Below, piece after piece: positions 42,543 to 51,120 of a stretch of DNA of 61,284 nucleotides (its first letter is position 1; each line of letters starts with the position of its first letter). The DNA lies in contig JAFZPN010000149.1 of the NCBI GenBank assembly GCA_017550315.1, positions 1 to 61,284 of the forward strand, read 5' to 3'. The notes beneath the pieces were generated by a model. The model was not told where the DNA came from. It searched no databases and saw nothing but the letters and a program-made list of their open reading frames with translations. Source of the stretch: Clostridia bacterium (GTDB lineage: Bacteria; Bacillota; Clostridia; Oscillospirales; CAG-272). The position numbers and the translations under genes were made by a program.

Positions 42543-44078
42543 TTATGCGCCGTAGAATTCCTTCATCCGCGCGATGTCGTCCTCCGTGAGGGCGCCGTCG
42601 ACGAGGAGGAAGTCGTCGAGCACGGCGGAGAGCGGCGCGTACTTGCCCGTCGCATCCTGCCCGATCCGGGTCTGTGCACCCGAGCCGAGATCCGCGCCGA
42701 GGAACTTGTCGGTGATTTTCGCGCATGCCGGTTTTCCGAAGTCGAACGCGCACCGGACCTCCTCCGCCTCGCGGTCGACCGTCAGGGCAACGTGGACCCA
42801 TCCGCCCGCGAAGTCCAGCGGCAGACGGAACGAGCGATCCATGCGGTCCTGGCCGTTTCCGACATTGACATGGATCTCGGTGTTTTTGAGCGCGACGACG
42901 AAGCCGGGATTCTGCCCGCTCGACCAGACCTTGTCCGAGAAGATCGCGGGATCGGCCGTCACGCCGTCGGATTTCAGCCAGAACGCGAGAGAGAAGCTCT
43001 TCTTCCCGGGTGCCCACGGCAGGGAGACATACCCGTCGTCGAGGCGGATGCCCGTGCCGTTGTAGCCGTCGATGTAATAGATCTTGCCGGTCGTCGCGGT
43101 CGTCGTCTTCCCGTTTTCATCGGTCGCGTCCCCGTCGAAGGGCAGATATGCGGCGACCCGATCCCGGCCGATCACCGCGGAGAGCGCCGCATCCCCCGTC
43201 GGCGTAACCCCCGGTTCGCGGGTGCGGTAAGCGTAGGCGTAGGGGATCTCGAACACCGGACGCTCGCCCGCCTCGACGCCTTCAAAAAGACCGGAGGGCG
43301 TGCGCGCAGTCCAGGATGCGGGCTGACGGTCGGCCAGTCCGAGCGCATACAGCACGACAGAAGCCGTGTCGCGGACGCCCATCTCGCCGATGGTGCCTTC
43401 CTTCACGCCGGGGCCCGTCGCCGCAAACATGATGTATTTCTCGCCGTCGGTCCAGCCGCCGTGACCGTGACCGAAGCCGCCGTGGTCCGCCGTCACGATG
43501 AAGAGCGTGTCGTCGAGCCATCCGCGCGCCTCGTAGGCCTCCCACATCTTTTCGATCAGCCCGTCGCTTATGGCGATCTGACGCAGGTGTCCTTCGGTGC
43601 CGTAGCCGTTGCCGTGACCCGCGCCGTCGACCTCGTCGAACTGCACGAAGACGAAGGCCGGATTGTGTTCGGCGACATAGGCGCAGACCTGTTCGGTGAC
43701 GGCGGCGTCGTTGCCGGTCCCCTTCGTCACGCCAAGGTTATCTTCAATGATGCCGAAGTTGATCGGATTCCAGTTGCAGAACGACGCGAGCTCGGCATCC
43801 GGCATGGCTTCGCGGATCACGCGGAAGACGGTCGGGAAGATCGAGTCGGTCGGATACGGTGTCGAGCTGACCCGGCCGTTCGTGAGCCCGTGCATTTCCG
43901 GGACGACGCCCGTGAGCATCGAGCCCCAGCATTCGCCGCTGATGGTGGGATTGGAGGTGATGACGTCGTAGCTGACGGCGCCGTGCGCGAAGATGCGGTC
44001 GAGGTTCGGCGTATCGGCCTGGCGGAAGAACGTGCCCGCGCCGTCAACGCCGATGACGATGACATGAGAAACCTTCAT
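42543..44078 (-). CDS. Type I phosphodiesterase fused to a LamG-like lectin domain
   Basis: A 511-residue protein without a signal peptide. Residues 1-290 are an alkaline-phosphatase-superfamily phosphodiesterase: IGVDGAGTFF, the nucleophile region NPTISGECWGSMLTG, EVDGAGHGNGYG and TADHGGFGHGHGG. Residues of about 315-510 are a concanavalin-like LamG domain (AYLPFDGDATDENGK, FSLAFWLKSDG, WVHVALTVDREAEEVRCAFD, LDDFLLVDGALTEDDI), a module usually found outside cells for binding sugars. The lack of a secretion signal is odd for this architecture. AAAGGAG precedes the ATG. It heads a two-gene unit with the GHL10-like hydrolase, so a phosphorylated glycan substrate is possible. Confidence 0.83.
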   Translation of the reverse strand: MKVSHVIVIGVDGAGTFFRQADTPNLDRIFAHGAVSYDVITSNPTISGECWGSMLTGVVPEMHGLTNGRVSSTPYPTDSIFPTVFRVIREAMPDAELASFCNWNPINFGIIEDNLGVTKGTGNDAAVTEQVCAYVAEHNPAFVFVQFDEVDGAGHGNGYGTEGHLRQIAISDGLIEKMWEAYEARGWLDDTLFIVTADHGGFGHGHGGWTDGEKYIMFAATGPGVKEGTIGEMGVRDTASVVLYALGLADRQPASWTARTPSGLFEGVEAGERPVFEIPYAYAYRTREPGVTPTGDAALSAVIGRDRVAAYLPFDGDATDENGKTTTATTGKIYYIDGYNGTGIRLDDGYVSLPWAPGKKSFSLAFWLKSDGVTADPAIFSDKVWSSGQNPGFVVALKNTEIHVNVGNGQDRMDRSFRLPLDFAGGWVHVALTVDREAEEVRCAFDFGKPACAKITDKFLGADLGSGAQTRIGQDATGKYAPLSAVLDDFLLVDGALTEDDIARMKEFYGA

Positions 44079-44170
44079 GATGTTGTCTCCTTTTCCGATT
44101 GGGATATTCCGGGGTTGATGGGATTTGTTCGGGATTCGGATTGCCGGGTGCCTGTTGTCCGGCTGAACCT

Positions 44171-44199
44171 ATTATACACGCCCCGAGGCCGGATTGCAA
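44171..44199 (-). promoter_or_regulatory. SigA-type promoter of the phosphodiesterase-LamG unit
   Basis: On the minus strand, TTGCAA (44194-44199), 17 bp, TATAAT (44171-44176). Confidence 0.85.
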
Positions 44200-44244
44200 C
44201 GGTCCCGGGCGAATTTCGGCGCGGATCCGGGGAAAAAACGGGAT

Positions 44245-45090
44245 TTACCTCTCCTGCGTGAGCTCCCAGAACGCGACCGCTGCCGCCGCGGCGACGTTGA
44301 GCGAGTCGACACCGTGGTACATCGGGATCTTCACGGTAAAGTCCGCGCGGCGCACGGTCTCGGCAGAAAGTCCCGTCCCTTCCGTCCCGAGGAGCACGGC
44401 CAGCCGTTCGGCATGTTTGAGCCGCGGATCGCGGATGTCCGCCGCGTCACATGAGAGCGCCATCGCCGCTGTCTGAAAACCTATTTCACGCAGCCGTTCC
44501 ATGCCGCTCTCCGGCCAGTCCTCCGCGCGTTCCCCGATCACCGTCCACGGGATCTGAAAGACCGTCCCCATGCTCACCCGCGCCGCGCGCCGGAGAAGCG
44601 GATCGCTGCACCGCGGGGTCACGAGCACGGCGTCCATCCCGAGCGCGGCCGCGGAGCGCATGATCGCCCCGACGTTCGCGGAATCCATGATGTCCTCGAG
44701 CACCGCGATCCGGCGCGCATCCCGACAGACCTCCTCCCATGACGGAAGCGCGGGCCGCCGCATCACCGCCAGTACGCCGCGGGAGAGCGCGAATCCGGTC
44801 AGGCCTTCGAGGATTTCGTCGTCGGCGGTGTAGAGCGGGACGTCACCGTAGCGGTCCGCGAGGATGGCCTCCACAAGATCCGCCGACGCGCCCGCCATCT
44901 GGCTCCGATCTATGAGGAAGGAAACGGGCGTGATCCCCGCGTCAAGGGCGAGCGTCACAACCGTGCGGCTCTCGGCAATGAAAAGCGCGGAACCCGGATC
45001 GTGCTTCGGACGAAGCTGACGTTCGGTCAGGCGCGCGTAGGGATCGAGGGCGGGGTCCGCGAGGTCATGGATTTCGACGATCCGGCTCAT
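44245..45090 (-). CDS. SpoU/TrmH-family RNA 2'-O-methyltransferase
   Basis: A 281-residue RNA methyltransferase of the knotted SPOUT class. N-terminal substrate-binding part to about 120, then the three SpoU motifs: VLEDIMDSANVGAIMRSAAALG near residue 130, LLGTEGTGLS near residue 230, and IPMYHGVDSLNVAAAAAVAFWEL at the C-terminus. It transfers a methyl group from S-adenosylmethionine to a ribose of rRNA or tRNA in the cytoplasm; the exact position is not predictable. GGAGG precedes the ATG. It is monocistronic, 154 bases from the next leftward gene; I see no clear promoter of its own. Confidence 0.9.
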   Translation of the reverse strand: MSRIVEIHDLADPALDPYARLTERQLRPKHDPGSALFIAESRTVVTLALDAGITPVSFLIDRSQMAGASADLVEAILADRYGDVPLYTADDEILEGLTGFALSRGVLAVMRRPALPSWEEVCRDARRIAVLEDIMDSANVGAIMRSAAALGMDAVLVTPRCSDPLLRRAARVSMGTVFQIPWTVIGERAEDWPESGMERLREIGFQTAAMALSCDAADIRDPRLKHAERLAVLLGTEGTGLSAETVRRADFTVKIPMYHGVDSLNVAAAAAVAFWELTQER

Positions 45091-45145
45091 GGCAAACCTC
45101 CGGTGAAAATGGATTGGGGGATTTTTGAAATTCGCGTCCGCATCC

Positions 45146-45174
45146 TTGCCATCCGGGCCGCGCTGTGGTATAAT
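45146..45174 (+). promoter_or_regulatory. SigA-type promoter of the M20 amidohydrolase unit
   Basis: TTGCCA (45146-45151), 17 bp, TATAAT (45169-45174), TGG before the -10 box. Confidence 0.82.
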
Positions 45175-45208
45175 AGGGGCAGTTCAAAACCGCAAGGAGG
45201 CATGACCC

Positions 45209-46402
45209 ATGATGGACAGCCGCATTCCGTTCATCGATCAGGATGATTTGGTCCGCATCCGCCGCCGTCTGCACGAATACCCGGAGCTCGGATGGGATCT
45301 GCCGATGACGTCCGCGCTCGTGCGGGAGGAACTCGACAAGATCGGGATCTCCTACGAAGCCGACCGCTACGGAGAAAACACCGTCGTCGCGACGATCCAT
45401 CCGGAGAAGACGGGCTTCACGCTCGGTCTGCGCGCCGACATGGACGCCCTGCCGATTCAGGAAAACAACGAGGACAAGCCCTACCGCTCAAAGCACAACG
45501 GGATCATGCATGCCTGCGGACACGACGCCCACACCGCGATGATGATCGGCACCGCCCGCGCGCTTTACGCGATCCGGGACGAGATCACCTGCCGCGTGCG
45601 GCTCCTGTTCCAGCCCTGCGAGGAAGGACGGCCGAGCGGCGCGCGGATCATGTGCGAGCACGGCGTCATGGACGACATCGACGAAATCGTCATGTGCCAC
45701 GTCAACTGTGTGGATCCGACGCATGTGATCTCGACGAACCCGGGCGTCACCAACGCCACCTCCGTCGCGTGGACGGTGAAGCTGGGCGGACGGTCGGTGC
45801 ACGTCGCCTCGCCGCATCAGGGTATCGACGCGCTTGCCGCCGGGGTGAAAGTCTATAACAGCATCCAGACGATCGTCAGCCGCGAGGTCGACCCGTTTGA
45901 CACCTGCGTGCTGGCGGTCTGCACGATGCACGCGGGCACGACCGTCGCGACGAATGCCGACGCCTGCGAGCTGCGCGGCTCGATCCGGTGCATCCGCGAC
46001 GAGACGATGGTCTGGGCGCGCGCACGGCTCGAGAAGCTCGTCAAAGCCGTCGCCGAGGAGTGCGGCACGACGTGGTCGCTCACCTGGTCCGGCGATCCGC
46101 TCCTGAGCGCGCACAACGATCCCGCGCTCTACGAGGCGTTCGTACAGTCGGCACGCAAGGTGGTCGGCGACGAGCGCGTCATCCTGCTCCCGCCCTCTCC
46201 CGGCGGCGAGGATTTCGCGTATTACGAACAGAAGAAGCCCGGGCTCCTCTTCGGTCTCGGAATGCGCAACGAGGCAAAGGGCGCGTGTCATCCCGCCCAC
46301 ACGAAGGACTGGGACATCGACGAGGACGGGCTCGAAACCGGGGTCAAGGTCTTTGTGCAGTTCGTGCTCGACAGGATGGACCGCGGAAAGGCTAAACAGT
46401 GA
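45209..46402 (+). CDS. M20-family amidohydrolase (hippurate or N-acyl-amino-acid hydrolase type)
   Basis: A 397-residue cytoplasmic dizinc amidohydrolase of the IAA-amino-acid and hippurate hydrolase group. Signatures are RRRLHEYPELGWD (17-30), LRADMDALPIQE near residue 74, HACGHDAHTAMM near residue 100, LLFQPCEEG near residue 132 with the catalytic Glu pair, and PSPGGEDFAYYE near residue 330. It removes acyl groups from amino acids or small peptides. AAGGAGG is ten bases before the ATG at 45209; a second ATG follows directly. The C39-like gene begins ten bases after the stop, so the two share a transcript. Confidence 0.92.
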   Translation: MMDSRIPFIDQDDLVRIRRRLHEYPELGWDLPMTSALVREELDKIGISYEADRYGENTVVATIHPEKTGFTLGLRADMDALPIQENNEDKPYRSKHNGIMHACGHDAHTAMMIGTARALYAIRDEITCRVRLLFQPCEEGRPSGARIMCEHGVMDDIDEIVMCHVNCVDPTHVISTNPGVTNATSVAWTVKLGGRSVHVASPHQGIDALAAGVKVYNSIQTIVSREVDPFDTCVLAVCTMHAGTTVATNADACELRGSIRCIRDETMVWARARLEKLVKAVAEECGTTWSLTWSGDPLLSAHNDPALYEAFVQSARKVVGDERVILLPPSPGGEDFAYYEQKKPGLLFGLGMRNEAKGACHPAHTKDWDIDEDGLETGVKVFVQFVLDRMDRGKAKQ

Positions 46403-46412
46403 GGAATAGTGG

Positions 46413-47000
46413 ATGAAAGAACCGGTCTTTTACTGCCAGCTCGACTACGCGCATGTGAAGTTCCCCGCGCCGGGAAGCGGATTCGGCGATCTCGCGAACA
46501 ACGGGTGCGGACCGCTCGCAGTCTCGATGCTGATCGAAAATATGCTGGGCATTCCCTTCCCGCCGGAGGAGAGCGCGGCGTTCTTTCTCTCCTGCGGCGC
46601 GCGGGTCGCATTCGGGACGAATCTCTATATCGCCTCGGAAGCCGTCGCGGAGCGGTTCGGTCTCTCCGTCACAAACACCGAGAAGCCGGACGAAGCCTAC
46701 GCTTTTCTCGCATCCGGGCGCGGCATGGTCATCGCGAATACCTACGGCGACCGGCCCGAGGACGGATACATCGGCGTCTTCTCGGACTCCGGACATTACA
46801 TTCTCCTCACCGGGGCTGAGGACGGGCGCGTCTCCGTGCTCGATCCGATGTACCGCCCCGGCCGCTTCGACAAGCCGGGCCGCGCGGGCAAGGTTACGAT
46901 GGAAGGCCCCCTCGCGCATGCCGATTTTGCGGTCGTCACATCCGACTGCGTGCACAGACCGTTCTTTCTGTTTGAGAAAACGAATCGAAATGATCAGTGA
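46413..47000 (+). CDS. C39-like cysteine peptidase family protein
   Basis: A 195-residue protein without a signal peptide or ABC transporter domains. It has the small papain-like fold of peptidase C39-like proteins: Cys in NNGCGPLAVSML (29-40), His in SGHYILLTG near residue 128 and Asp in VLDPMYRPG near residue 142, in the right order. Such proteins cleave peptides or are inactive relatives. GAGGAA lies eight bases before the ATG. It is co-transcribed with the M20 amidohydrolase. Its last seven bases overlap the end of the convergent ceramidase-like gene. Confidence 0.75.
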   Translation: MKEPVFYCQLDYAHVKFPAPGSGFGDLANNGCGPLAVSMLIENMLGIPFPPEESAAFFLSCGARVAFGTNLYIASEAVAERFGLSVTNTEKPDEAYAFLASGRGMVIANTYGDRPEDGYIGVFSDSGHYILLTGAEDGRVSVLDPMYRPGRFDKPGRAGKVTMEGPLAHADFAVVTSDCVHRPFFLFEKTNRNDQ

Positions 47001-48265
47001 TGTTCCCGGAACCAGCCGATGACGGCGTCCGCGCTGTCCTCGCAGGTTTCCGAGACGTTGAACCAGTGCGACGCGCCCGAGACTTCATACCCGCCGTATG
47101 CGAATTCCTCCCGCGGCGCGAGATAGCCGTTCACGGAATTGGTGTAGCCGCAGACAAAGATCCGCTCCGCCGGCCAGCCGTCCGCGGCATAGATCGCCTC
47201 GATCGCGTCGCCGGCGAGGGTCAGGAGCTCAAACGGCACGAACGCGAAGGCCAGGCTCCGTCCGACGGTCACGGATTGCATCGGGACGGTCAGGTCGTTC
47301 GTGATCCCCGCCTTGGCGAGATCGAGCATTTTCCGCCGCCACTGCATCTCGCGCAGGGGGAAATGACGCTCTCCGACCGGCGCGGCAAAATATGCCTGCT
47401 CGGCCTCCCGGACCGATTCACGGAGCGCGTCCACATCCCGCATCGGCTTCATCGGCACGCGGAGCCATTCGTAATGGCAGCGGATCGCGCCTTGTGCCGC
47501 TTCTCCTTCCCCGGCGCGCGCGGCAAAGCGCAGGACCGGATCGGCGAGCTCCGCCCCGATGGTCTCGATCAATTCGTCAGGAGACATGCCCTCGTCCCCC
47601 TTCGGATCGATGTCCGCGCCGCGCCCCTGGAAGAAGAGGAGCGGGACCTCGTCGGTCGAGGAGCGGTTGAGGACGGAGAGCCAGTCCGCCGAGACCGACA
47701 TGCGGCGGTTGACGACGGCATGGCAGTTGGCCGTGCAGATCACCCCGCGGAGCGTGCCGGATTCATCCCGGAACGCCGCGGCCCGGATGCGCGGATCGAA
47801 GACGTCGCGGCCCCGCCGGTTGTACGCGTGGATCAGCCGCTCGGGCAAAATCTCCGCGGCAAACGAGCCGGGTACCCGCCGCTCCATGGCGCGCAGGGCG
47901 AGCTCGCCGCAGACGTCGCCGACGTGCGCGAAGTAATCGGTATCGATCGGCATCTCCGCCAGTCCCCCGGCACAGGGCGCGGAGTGCGTATGGATGAAGT
48001 TCAAAGCGATCCGCTCGGCCGGAACGCCCGTGACCGCCGCGATCTGACGCGAAACGAGCTTATATAGATCGGGATTGAGTGCGAGGAGGTCGAGGGAGAA
48101 GATCAGGAAGGTCCCCTCTCCGTCGCCGAGCGCCATGACCTTCGCGTGCAGCTCGTCCCGGATCTCCTCGGCGGGCGACGTGCGGAATCCGTAGCCGTCG
48201 AGGAACGTGCCGTTGAGGACCGGCGTGATGAGGCCGTCCGCAAATCCGCAGGATATTTTGTTCAT
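46994..48265 (-). CDS. Neutral/alkaline ceramidase-like protein
   Basis: A 423-residue protein similar to the N-terminal catalytic part of neutral ceramidases, much shorter than the full enzymes (about 650-750). Seen are the N-terminal DGLITPVLNGTFLDGYG, LDLLALNP near residue 60, the zinc-binding NFIHTHSAPCAGG near residue 88, TANCHAVVNRR near residue 177 and a GADIDPKGDEG region where ceramidases carry their catalytic GDVSPN Ser; that Ser is not evident here. The late CGYTNSVNGYLAPREEFAYGGYE is well matched to the family. No signal peptide. GGGAGG precedes the ATG at 48265; the longer frame crosses the promoter. True ceramidase activity is doubtful. Confidence 0.78.
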   Translation of the reverse strand: MNKISCGFADGLITPVLNGTFLDGYGFRTSPAEEIRDELHAKVMALGDGEGTFLIFSLDLLALNPDLYKLVSRQIAAVTGVPAERIALNFIHTHSAPCAGGLAEMPIDTDYFAHVGDVCGELALRAMERRVPGSFAAEILPERLIHAYNRRGRDVFDPRIRAAAFRDESGTLRGVICTANCHAVVNRRMSVSADWLSVLNRSSTDEVPLLFFQGRGADIDPKGDEGMSPDELIETIGAELADPVLRFAARAGEGEAAQGAIRCHYEWLRVPMKPMRDVDALRESVREAEQAYFAAPVGERHFPLREMQWRRKMLDLAKAGITNDLTVPMQSVTVGRSLAFAFVPFELLTLAGDAIEAIYAADGWPAERIFVCGYTNSVNGYLAPREEFAYGGYEVSGASHWFNVSETCEDSADAVIGWFREHH

Positions 48266-48299
48266 CAGTACCTCCCGGAGTGGAATCATATCGAAACGT

Positions 48300-48328
48300 A
48301 TTATAGCATCTCCGCCCGGAAAAGTCAA
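48300..48328 (-). promoter_or_regulatory. SigA-type promoter of the ceramidase-like gene
   Basis: On the minus strand, TTGACT (48323-48328), 17 bp, TATAAT (48300-48305). No separate promoter for the rightward kinase gene is evident in this short gap. Confidence 0.85.
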
Positions 48329-48354
48329 TCGGAGCGGGAGAGAAGGAGGCGCGC

Positions 48355-49269
48355 GTGATTTTCATCGGCGCAGACGGAGGCGGGACCAAAACGAAGCTCG
48401 CCGCCATGGAAAACGGAGTCCGGATCCGGGAAGCCCTCGCCGGACCGCTCAATTACCGAAATCTCCCGCCTGAGGAGGCCGCGCGGAATCTTATAGAGGG
48501 GCTCAACGCGCTCGGCATCCCGACGGATCGGATCGCCGCCATGGGGTTCGCAGATCCGTCGCTTGACGACACGGTCACGTCCGGCGACGAAGCCGCACAG
48601 CGGTTTTACGGGATCCTCGCCGCACAATTACCCTTCCCCGTTTACGCGCGCAGCGACGCCTTCATTACGCTCGCGGGCCTGACGCGCGGCGGTCCCGGGA
48701 CCCTCGTGATCGCCGGGACGGGATCGATGGGCATCGCACGGAACACCTCGGGCGAGATCCGCGTCGCTGGCGGCTGGGGACGGCTGAGCGGGGACGAGGG
48801 GAGCGGTTATGCCATCGCCCTCTGCGGGATGCGGGCCGCGCTCCGTGCCGCCGACGGACTGGATCCGCCGACCGCCCTGACCGGCACGCTGCTCAGGCAC
48901 TTCGGCGTCCTCTCTCCGCGCGCGCTCATCCCGGTCCTCTACAGGGATCCGGAACCCGATGTCGCGTCGTTTGCCGTCGAGGTCGCCCGATGTGCGGAGG
49001 AGGGGGATGCGGCTGCCTGCGAAATCCTCCGGGATGCCGCGGATCGGTTGGCGGAGATCGCCGCGCACCTTGCCCATTGGTCCGGCTCCCCGACGGTCGG
49101 GATCTGGGGGAGCGTGCTGACCGAGAACCGGCAGGTGCACGCGCGCTTCGAGGCATCTCTGCGGGAGGAAATACGCGATGTGACCGTCGTCCTGCCTCCC
49201 GTGAGCGCGGAAGAGGCGGCGGCGGACTACGCAGAGTCCATCATCCATGCAAAAGCGGCAAAGGAGTGA
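48355..49269 (+). CDS. BadF/BadG-type ATPase, N-acetylglucosamine-kinase-like
   Basis: A 304-residue cytoplasmic kinase of the ASKHA fold starting at GTG (AAGGAGG seven bases before). Phosphate-binding motifs are IGADGGGTKTKL (4-15) and VIAGTGSMG near residue 119, followed by GGWGRLSGDEGSGYAI near residue 138, which is typical of mammalian-type GlcNAc kinases and their bacterial relatives. The adenosine motif PTVGIWGSVLTEN is near the C-terminus. It would phosphorylate an amino sugar. Six bases downstream begins a SIS-domain protein, a pairing seen for amino-sugar or muropeptide recycling. Confidence 0.85.
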   Translation: MIFIGADGGGTKTKLAAMENGVRIREALAGPLNYRNLPPEEAARNLIEGLNALGIPTDRIAAMGFADPSLDDTVTSGDEAAQRFYGILAAQLPFPVYARSDAFITLAGLTRGGPGTLVIAGTGSMGIARNTSGEIRVAGGWGRLSGDEGSGYAIALCGMRAALRAADGLDPPTALTGTLLRHFGVLSPRALIPVLYRDPEPDVASFAVEVARCAEEGDAAACEILRDAADRLAEIAAHLAHWSGSPTVGIWGSVLTENRQVHARFEASLREEIRDVTVVLPPVSAEEAAADYAESIIHAKAAKE

Positions 49270-49275
49270 AAGATT

Positions 49276-50010
49276 ATGACTGCATCGGAAACCTACATGG
49301 AAAACGTGATCGCGCTGGCTGCACGGGTCCGCGAAGCACAGGGAGAGAAAATCGAGAAAGCGGCACACCTCGCGGCGGATGCCCTTCTCGGAGACGGATT
49401 CCTCTTCACCTTCGGCACCGGGCACTCCCACATGCTCGCCGAGGAGATCTTCTACCGCGCAGGAGGGCTCGCACGGGTCTGTCCGATCCTCGAGGACGCC
49501 CTGATGCTCCACCGGGCCGCCGCGCGCTCCTCGGTGTTCGAACGGATGCCGGGCCTCGCGGGGACGCTCCTTGACGACGTGGACGCGGTGAAATATGGCG
49601 GGATGATGTTCCTCTTCTCGAACTCCGGGTGCAACACCGTCGCCGTCGACATGGCCGAAGAGGCGAAGCGGCGCGGGCTCTCAACCGTCTGCATCACGAA
49701 CATCGCGCACAGCCGCCGGATGACCTCGCGCCACCCCGAGGGGAAGAAACTCATGGACGTGTGCGACGTGGTGATCGACAACATGGGGACCTACGGCGAT
49801 GCGTCGGTGGAGATCGGCGGCACGATGGTCGGCGCGACCTCCACCGTGATCGGCGCGATGATCATGGAGGCGATCGTCTGCCGCGCGGCACAGCTCTGCG
49901 AAGAGGCCGGACGTCCGGCGGAGATCTTCGCGTCTGCCAACACCGAGCACGGGGATGAGGCAAACGAGGGCTTCATCCGGAAGTACAAGCCGCTTGTCAA
50001 GGCGATGTGA
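49276..50010 (+). CDS. SIS-domain sugar-phosphate-binding protein (UPF0309 type)
   Basis: A 244-residue cytoplasmic protein with one sugar isomerase (SIS) domain. The phosphate-binding loops are FTFGTGHSHMLAEEIFYRAGG near residue 38 and FLFSNSGCNTVAVDMAEEA near residue 115, and DMGTYGDASVEIGG-like text near residue 172 belongs to the same family. Relatives include MurNAc-6-phosphate etherase and the UPF0309 group. In context it probably acts on the amino-sugar phosphate made by the kinase encoded six bases upstream. It may be an isomerase, an etherase or a sensor. A bidirectional terminator follows. Confidence 0.85.
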   Translation: MTASETYMENVIALAARVREAQGEKIEKAAHLAADALLGDGFLFTFGTGHSHMLAEEIFYRAGGLARVCPILEDALMLHRAAARSSVFERMPGLAGTLLDDVDAVKYGGMMFLFSNSGCNTVAVDMAEEAKRRGLSTVCITNIAHSRRMTSRHPEGKKLMDVCDVVIDNMGTYGDASVEIGGTMVGATSTVIGAMIMEAIVCRAAQLCEEAGRPAEIFASANTEHGDEANEGFIRKYKPLVKAM

Positions 50011-50014
50011 ATGA

Positions 50015-50055
50015 AAAAAGGCGCCCGTCGGATTCTCAGTCCGGCGGGCGGTTTT
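50015..50055. terminator. Bidirectional hairpin terminator
   Basis: Eleven-bp stem CGCCCGTCGGA with TCCGGCGGGCG (one T-G pair), TTTT on the right and a six-A run on the left, between convergent genes. Confidence 0.88.
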
Positions 50056-50067
50056 CGTTTGCCTGCT

Positions 50068-51033
50068 TCATCCGCGGTAATGGCGGTATTTTTCCACGGC
50101 GTCGAGGATGGCGGCCATGTTGTCGAGCGGGATCTCGTAGTTCAGTTCGACGTTCAGTCCGAGCGCGCCTTCCGGCAGATACAGGCTCTCCACCGCGGCG
50201 GCTATGTGGTCCTCGATCTGCGAATGTGTCGCCACCGGGAAAAGCTGCCGGTCGAGGTCGAGGTTGATCGGGATGATCTGCTCCCGGCGGCACACGCGTA
50301 CGAGGTTGTCGAGCCCGTTCGCGCGGAACTGCGGGTTGAGCATGTCCACGCCGCACTCCACGAGGTCCGGCATGATCTCCCAGATGCAGCCGTCCGTGTG
50401 CATATAGATGAGCTGCGAGGGCTTGTACGCCTTGATCAGTCCGTAGAGCTTGCGGAAGCAGGGCTTCATGATCCGCCGCCAGCGATCCGCCCCGATCGCG
50501 AGTCCCTTCTGCATGCCGAGGTCGTCGCCGAAATAGACGATCTCCCCCATGCGCGGCAGGATCGCGGCGACCTGATAGAGATTGTATTCGAGCACTTTGT
50601 CGACAAGGGTATGGATCGTCTCGTCCTCCTCCGCGAACCAGACCATCGCGTTCTCGAAACCGCAGAGGTCGAGCAGGCGCAGGTACATGAAGCCGTGGGG
50701 GAGCCGTCCGTCCCGGCAGTCCGGGATCCGGAGGTTCATGACGTCGTCCTCATCTTTCACCGGATGCCCGACGACGATCGCCTCGTTGCCGGCGTGCTCG
50801 TTGTGCCATTCACATCCCCATTCGTCGATGTAAATGCCCTTGCGGTAGCTCGGCGCGAGGTGGTCCTCGACGTGCGCGAGGTCCACTTTCCGCCCGCCGA
50901 AGAACTGCGGATAGTCGTCCGTCAGCCTTTGCAGCTCCTCCCCGTACCGGATCCACGCAGCGGGAAGAATGCTGACACCGACGGGAATGGTATCGGGATG
51001 CTCCATGCGGATCGCTTCGATCAATTCGGACAT
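50068..51033 (-). CDS. Uroporphyrinogen-decarboxylase-fold protein
   Basis: A 321-residue cytoplasmic protein of the URO-D superfamily, which includes HemE and the methylcobamide:CoM methyltransferases (MtaA, CmuA). Seen are IPVGVSILPAAWIRYG at the N-terminus, DEWGCEWHN near residue 71 (the DxWGxxW pattern of this subgroup), GDDLGMQKGL near residue 168, YMHTDGCIWEIMPDLVECGVDMLNP near residue 210 with the His usual for zinc in methyltransferases, and a final NVELNYE strand. HemE-type arginines are not evident, so a methyl or small-carboxyl transfer is more likely than heme synthesis. Its start (GGTGAG upstream) is 87 bases after the corA gene. Confidence 0.8.
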   Translation of the reverse strand: MSELIEAIRMEHPDTIPVGVSILPAAWIRYGEELQRLTDDYPQFFGGRKVDLAHVEDHLAPSYRKGIYIDEWGCEWHNEHAGNEAIVVGHPVKDEDDVMNLRIPDCRDGRLPHGFMYLRLLDLCGFENAMVWFAEEDETIHTLVDKVLEYNLYQVAAILPRMGEIVYFGDDLGMQKGLAIGADRWRRIMKPCFRKLYGLIKAYKPSQLIYMHTDGCIWEIMPDLVECGVDMLNPQFRANGLDNLVRVCRREQIIPINLDLDRQLFPVATHSQIEDHIAAAVESLYLPEGALGLNVELNYEIPLDNMAAILDAVEKYRHYRG

Positions 51034-51120
51034 AGTCTCACCCTGCCGGTGCGGCTCCGGCGCGGAAACGGTATCGGGGGCCGCTGATTCTCCCCGGACC
51101 TTGATAATGCTTCTGTGTCC

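Noticed and set aside
44200-44240. Possible terminator after the SpoU methyltransferase gene
   Set aside because: A CCCGG/CCGGG pairing with an A-rich flank is visible, but the stem is short and widely spaced, so support is too weak.
41439-44261. Plus-strand open frame of 940 codons
   Set aside because: It covers two recognised minus-strand genes and the promoter at 44171; low-complexity arginine-rich antisense translation.
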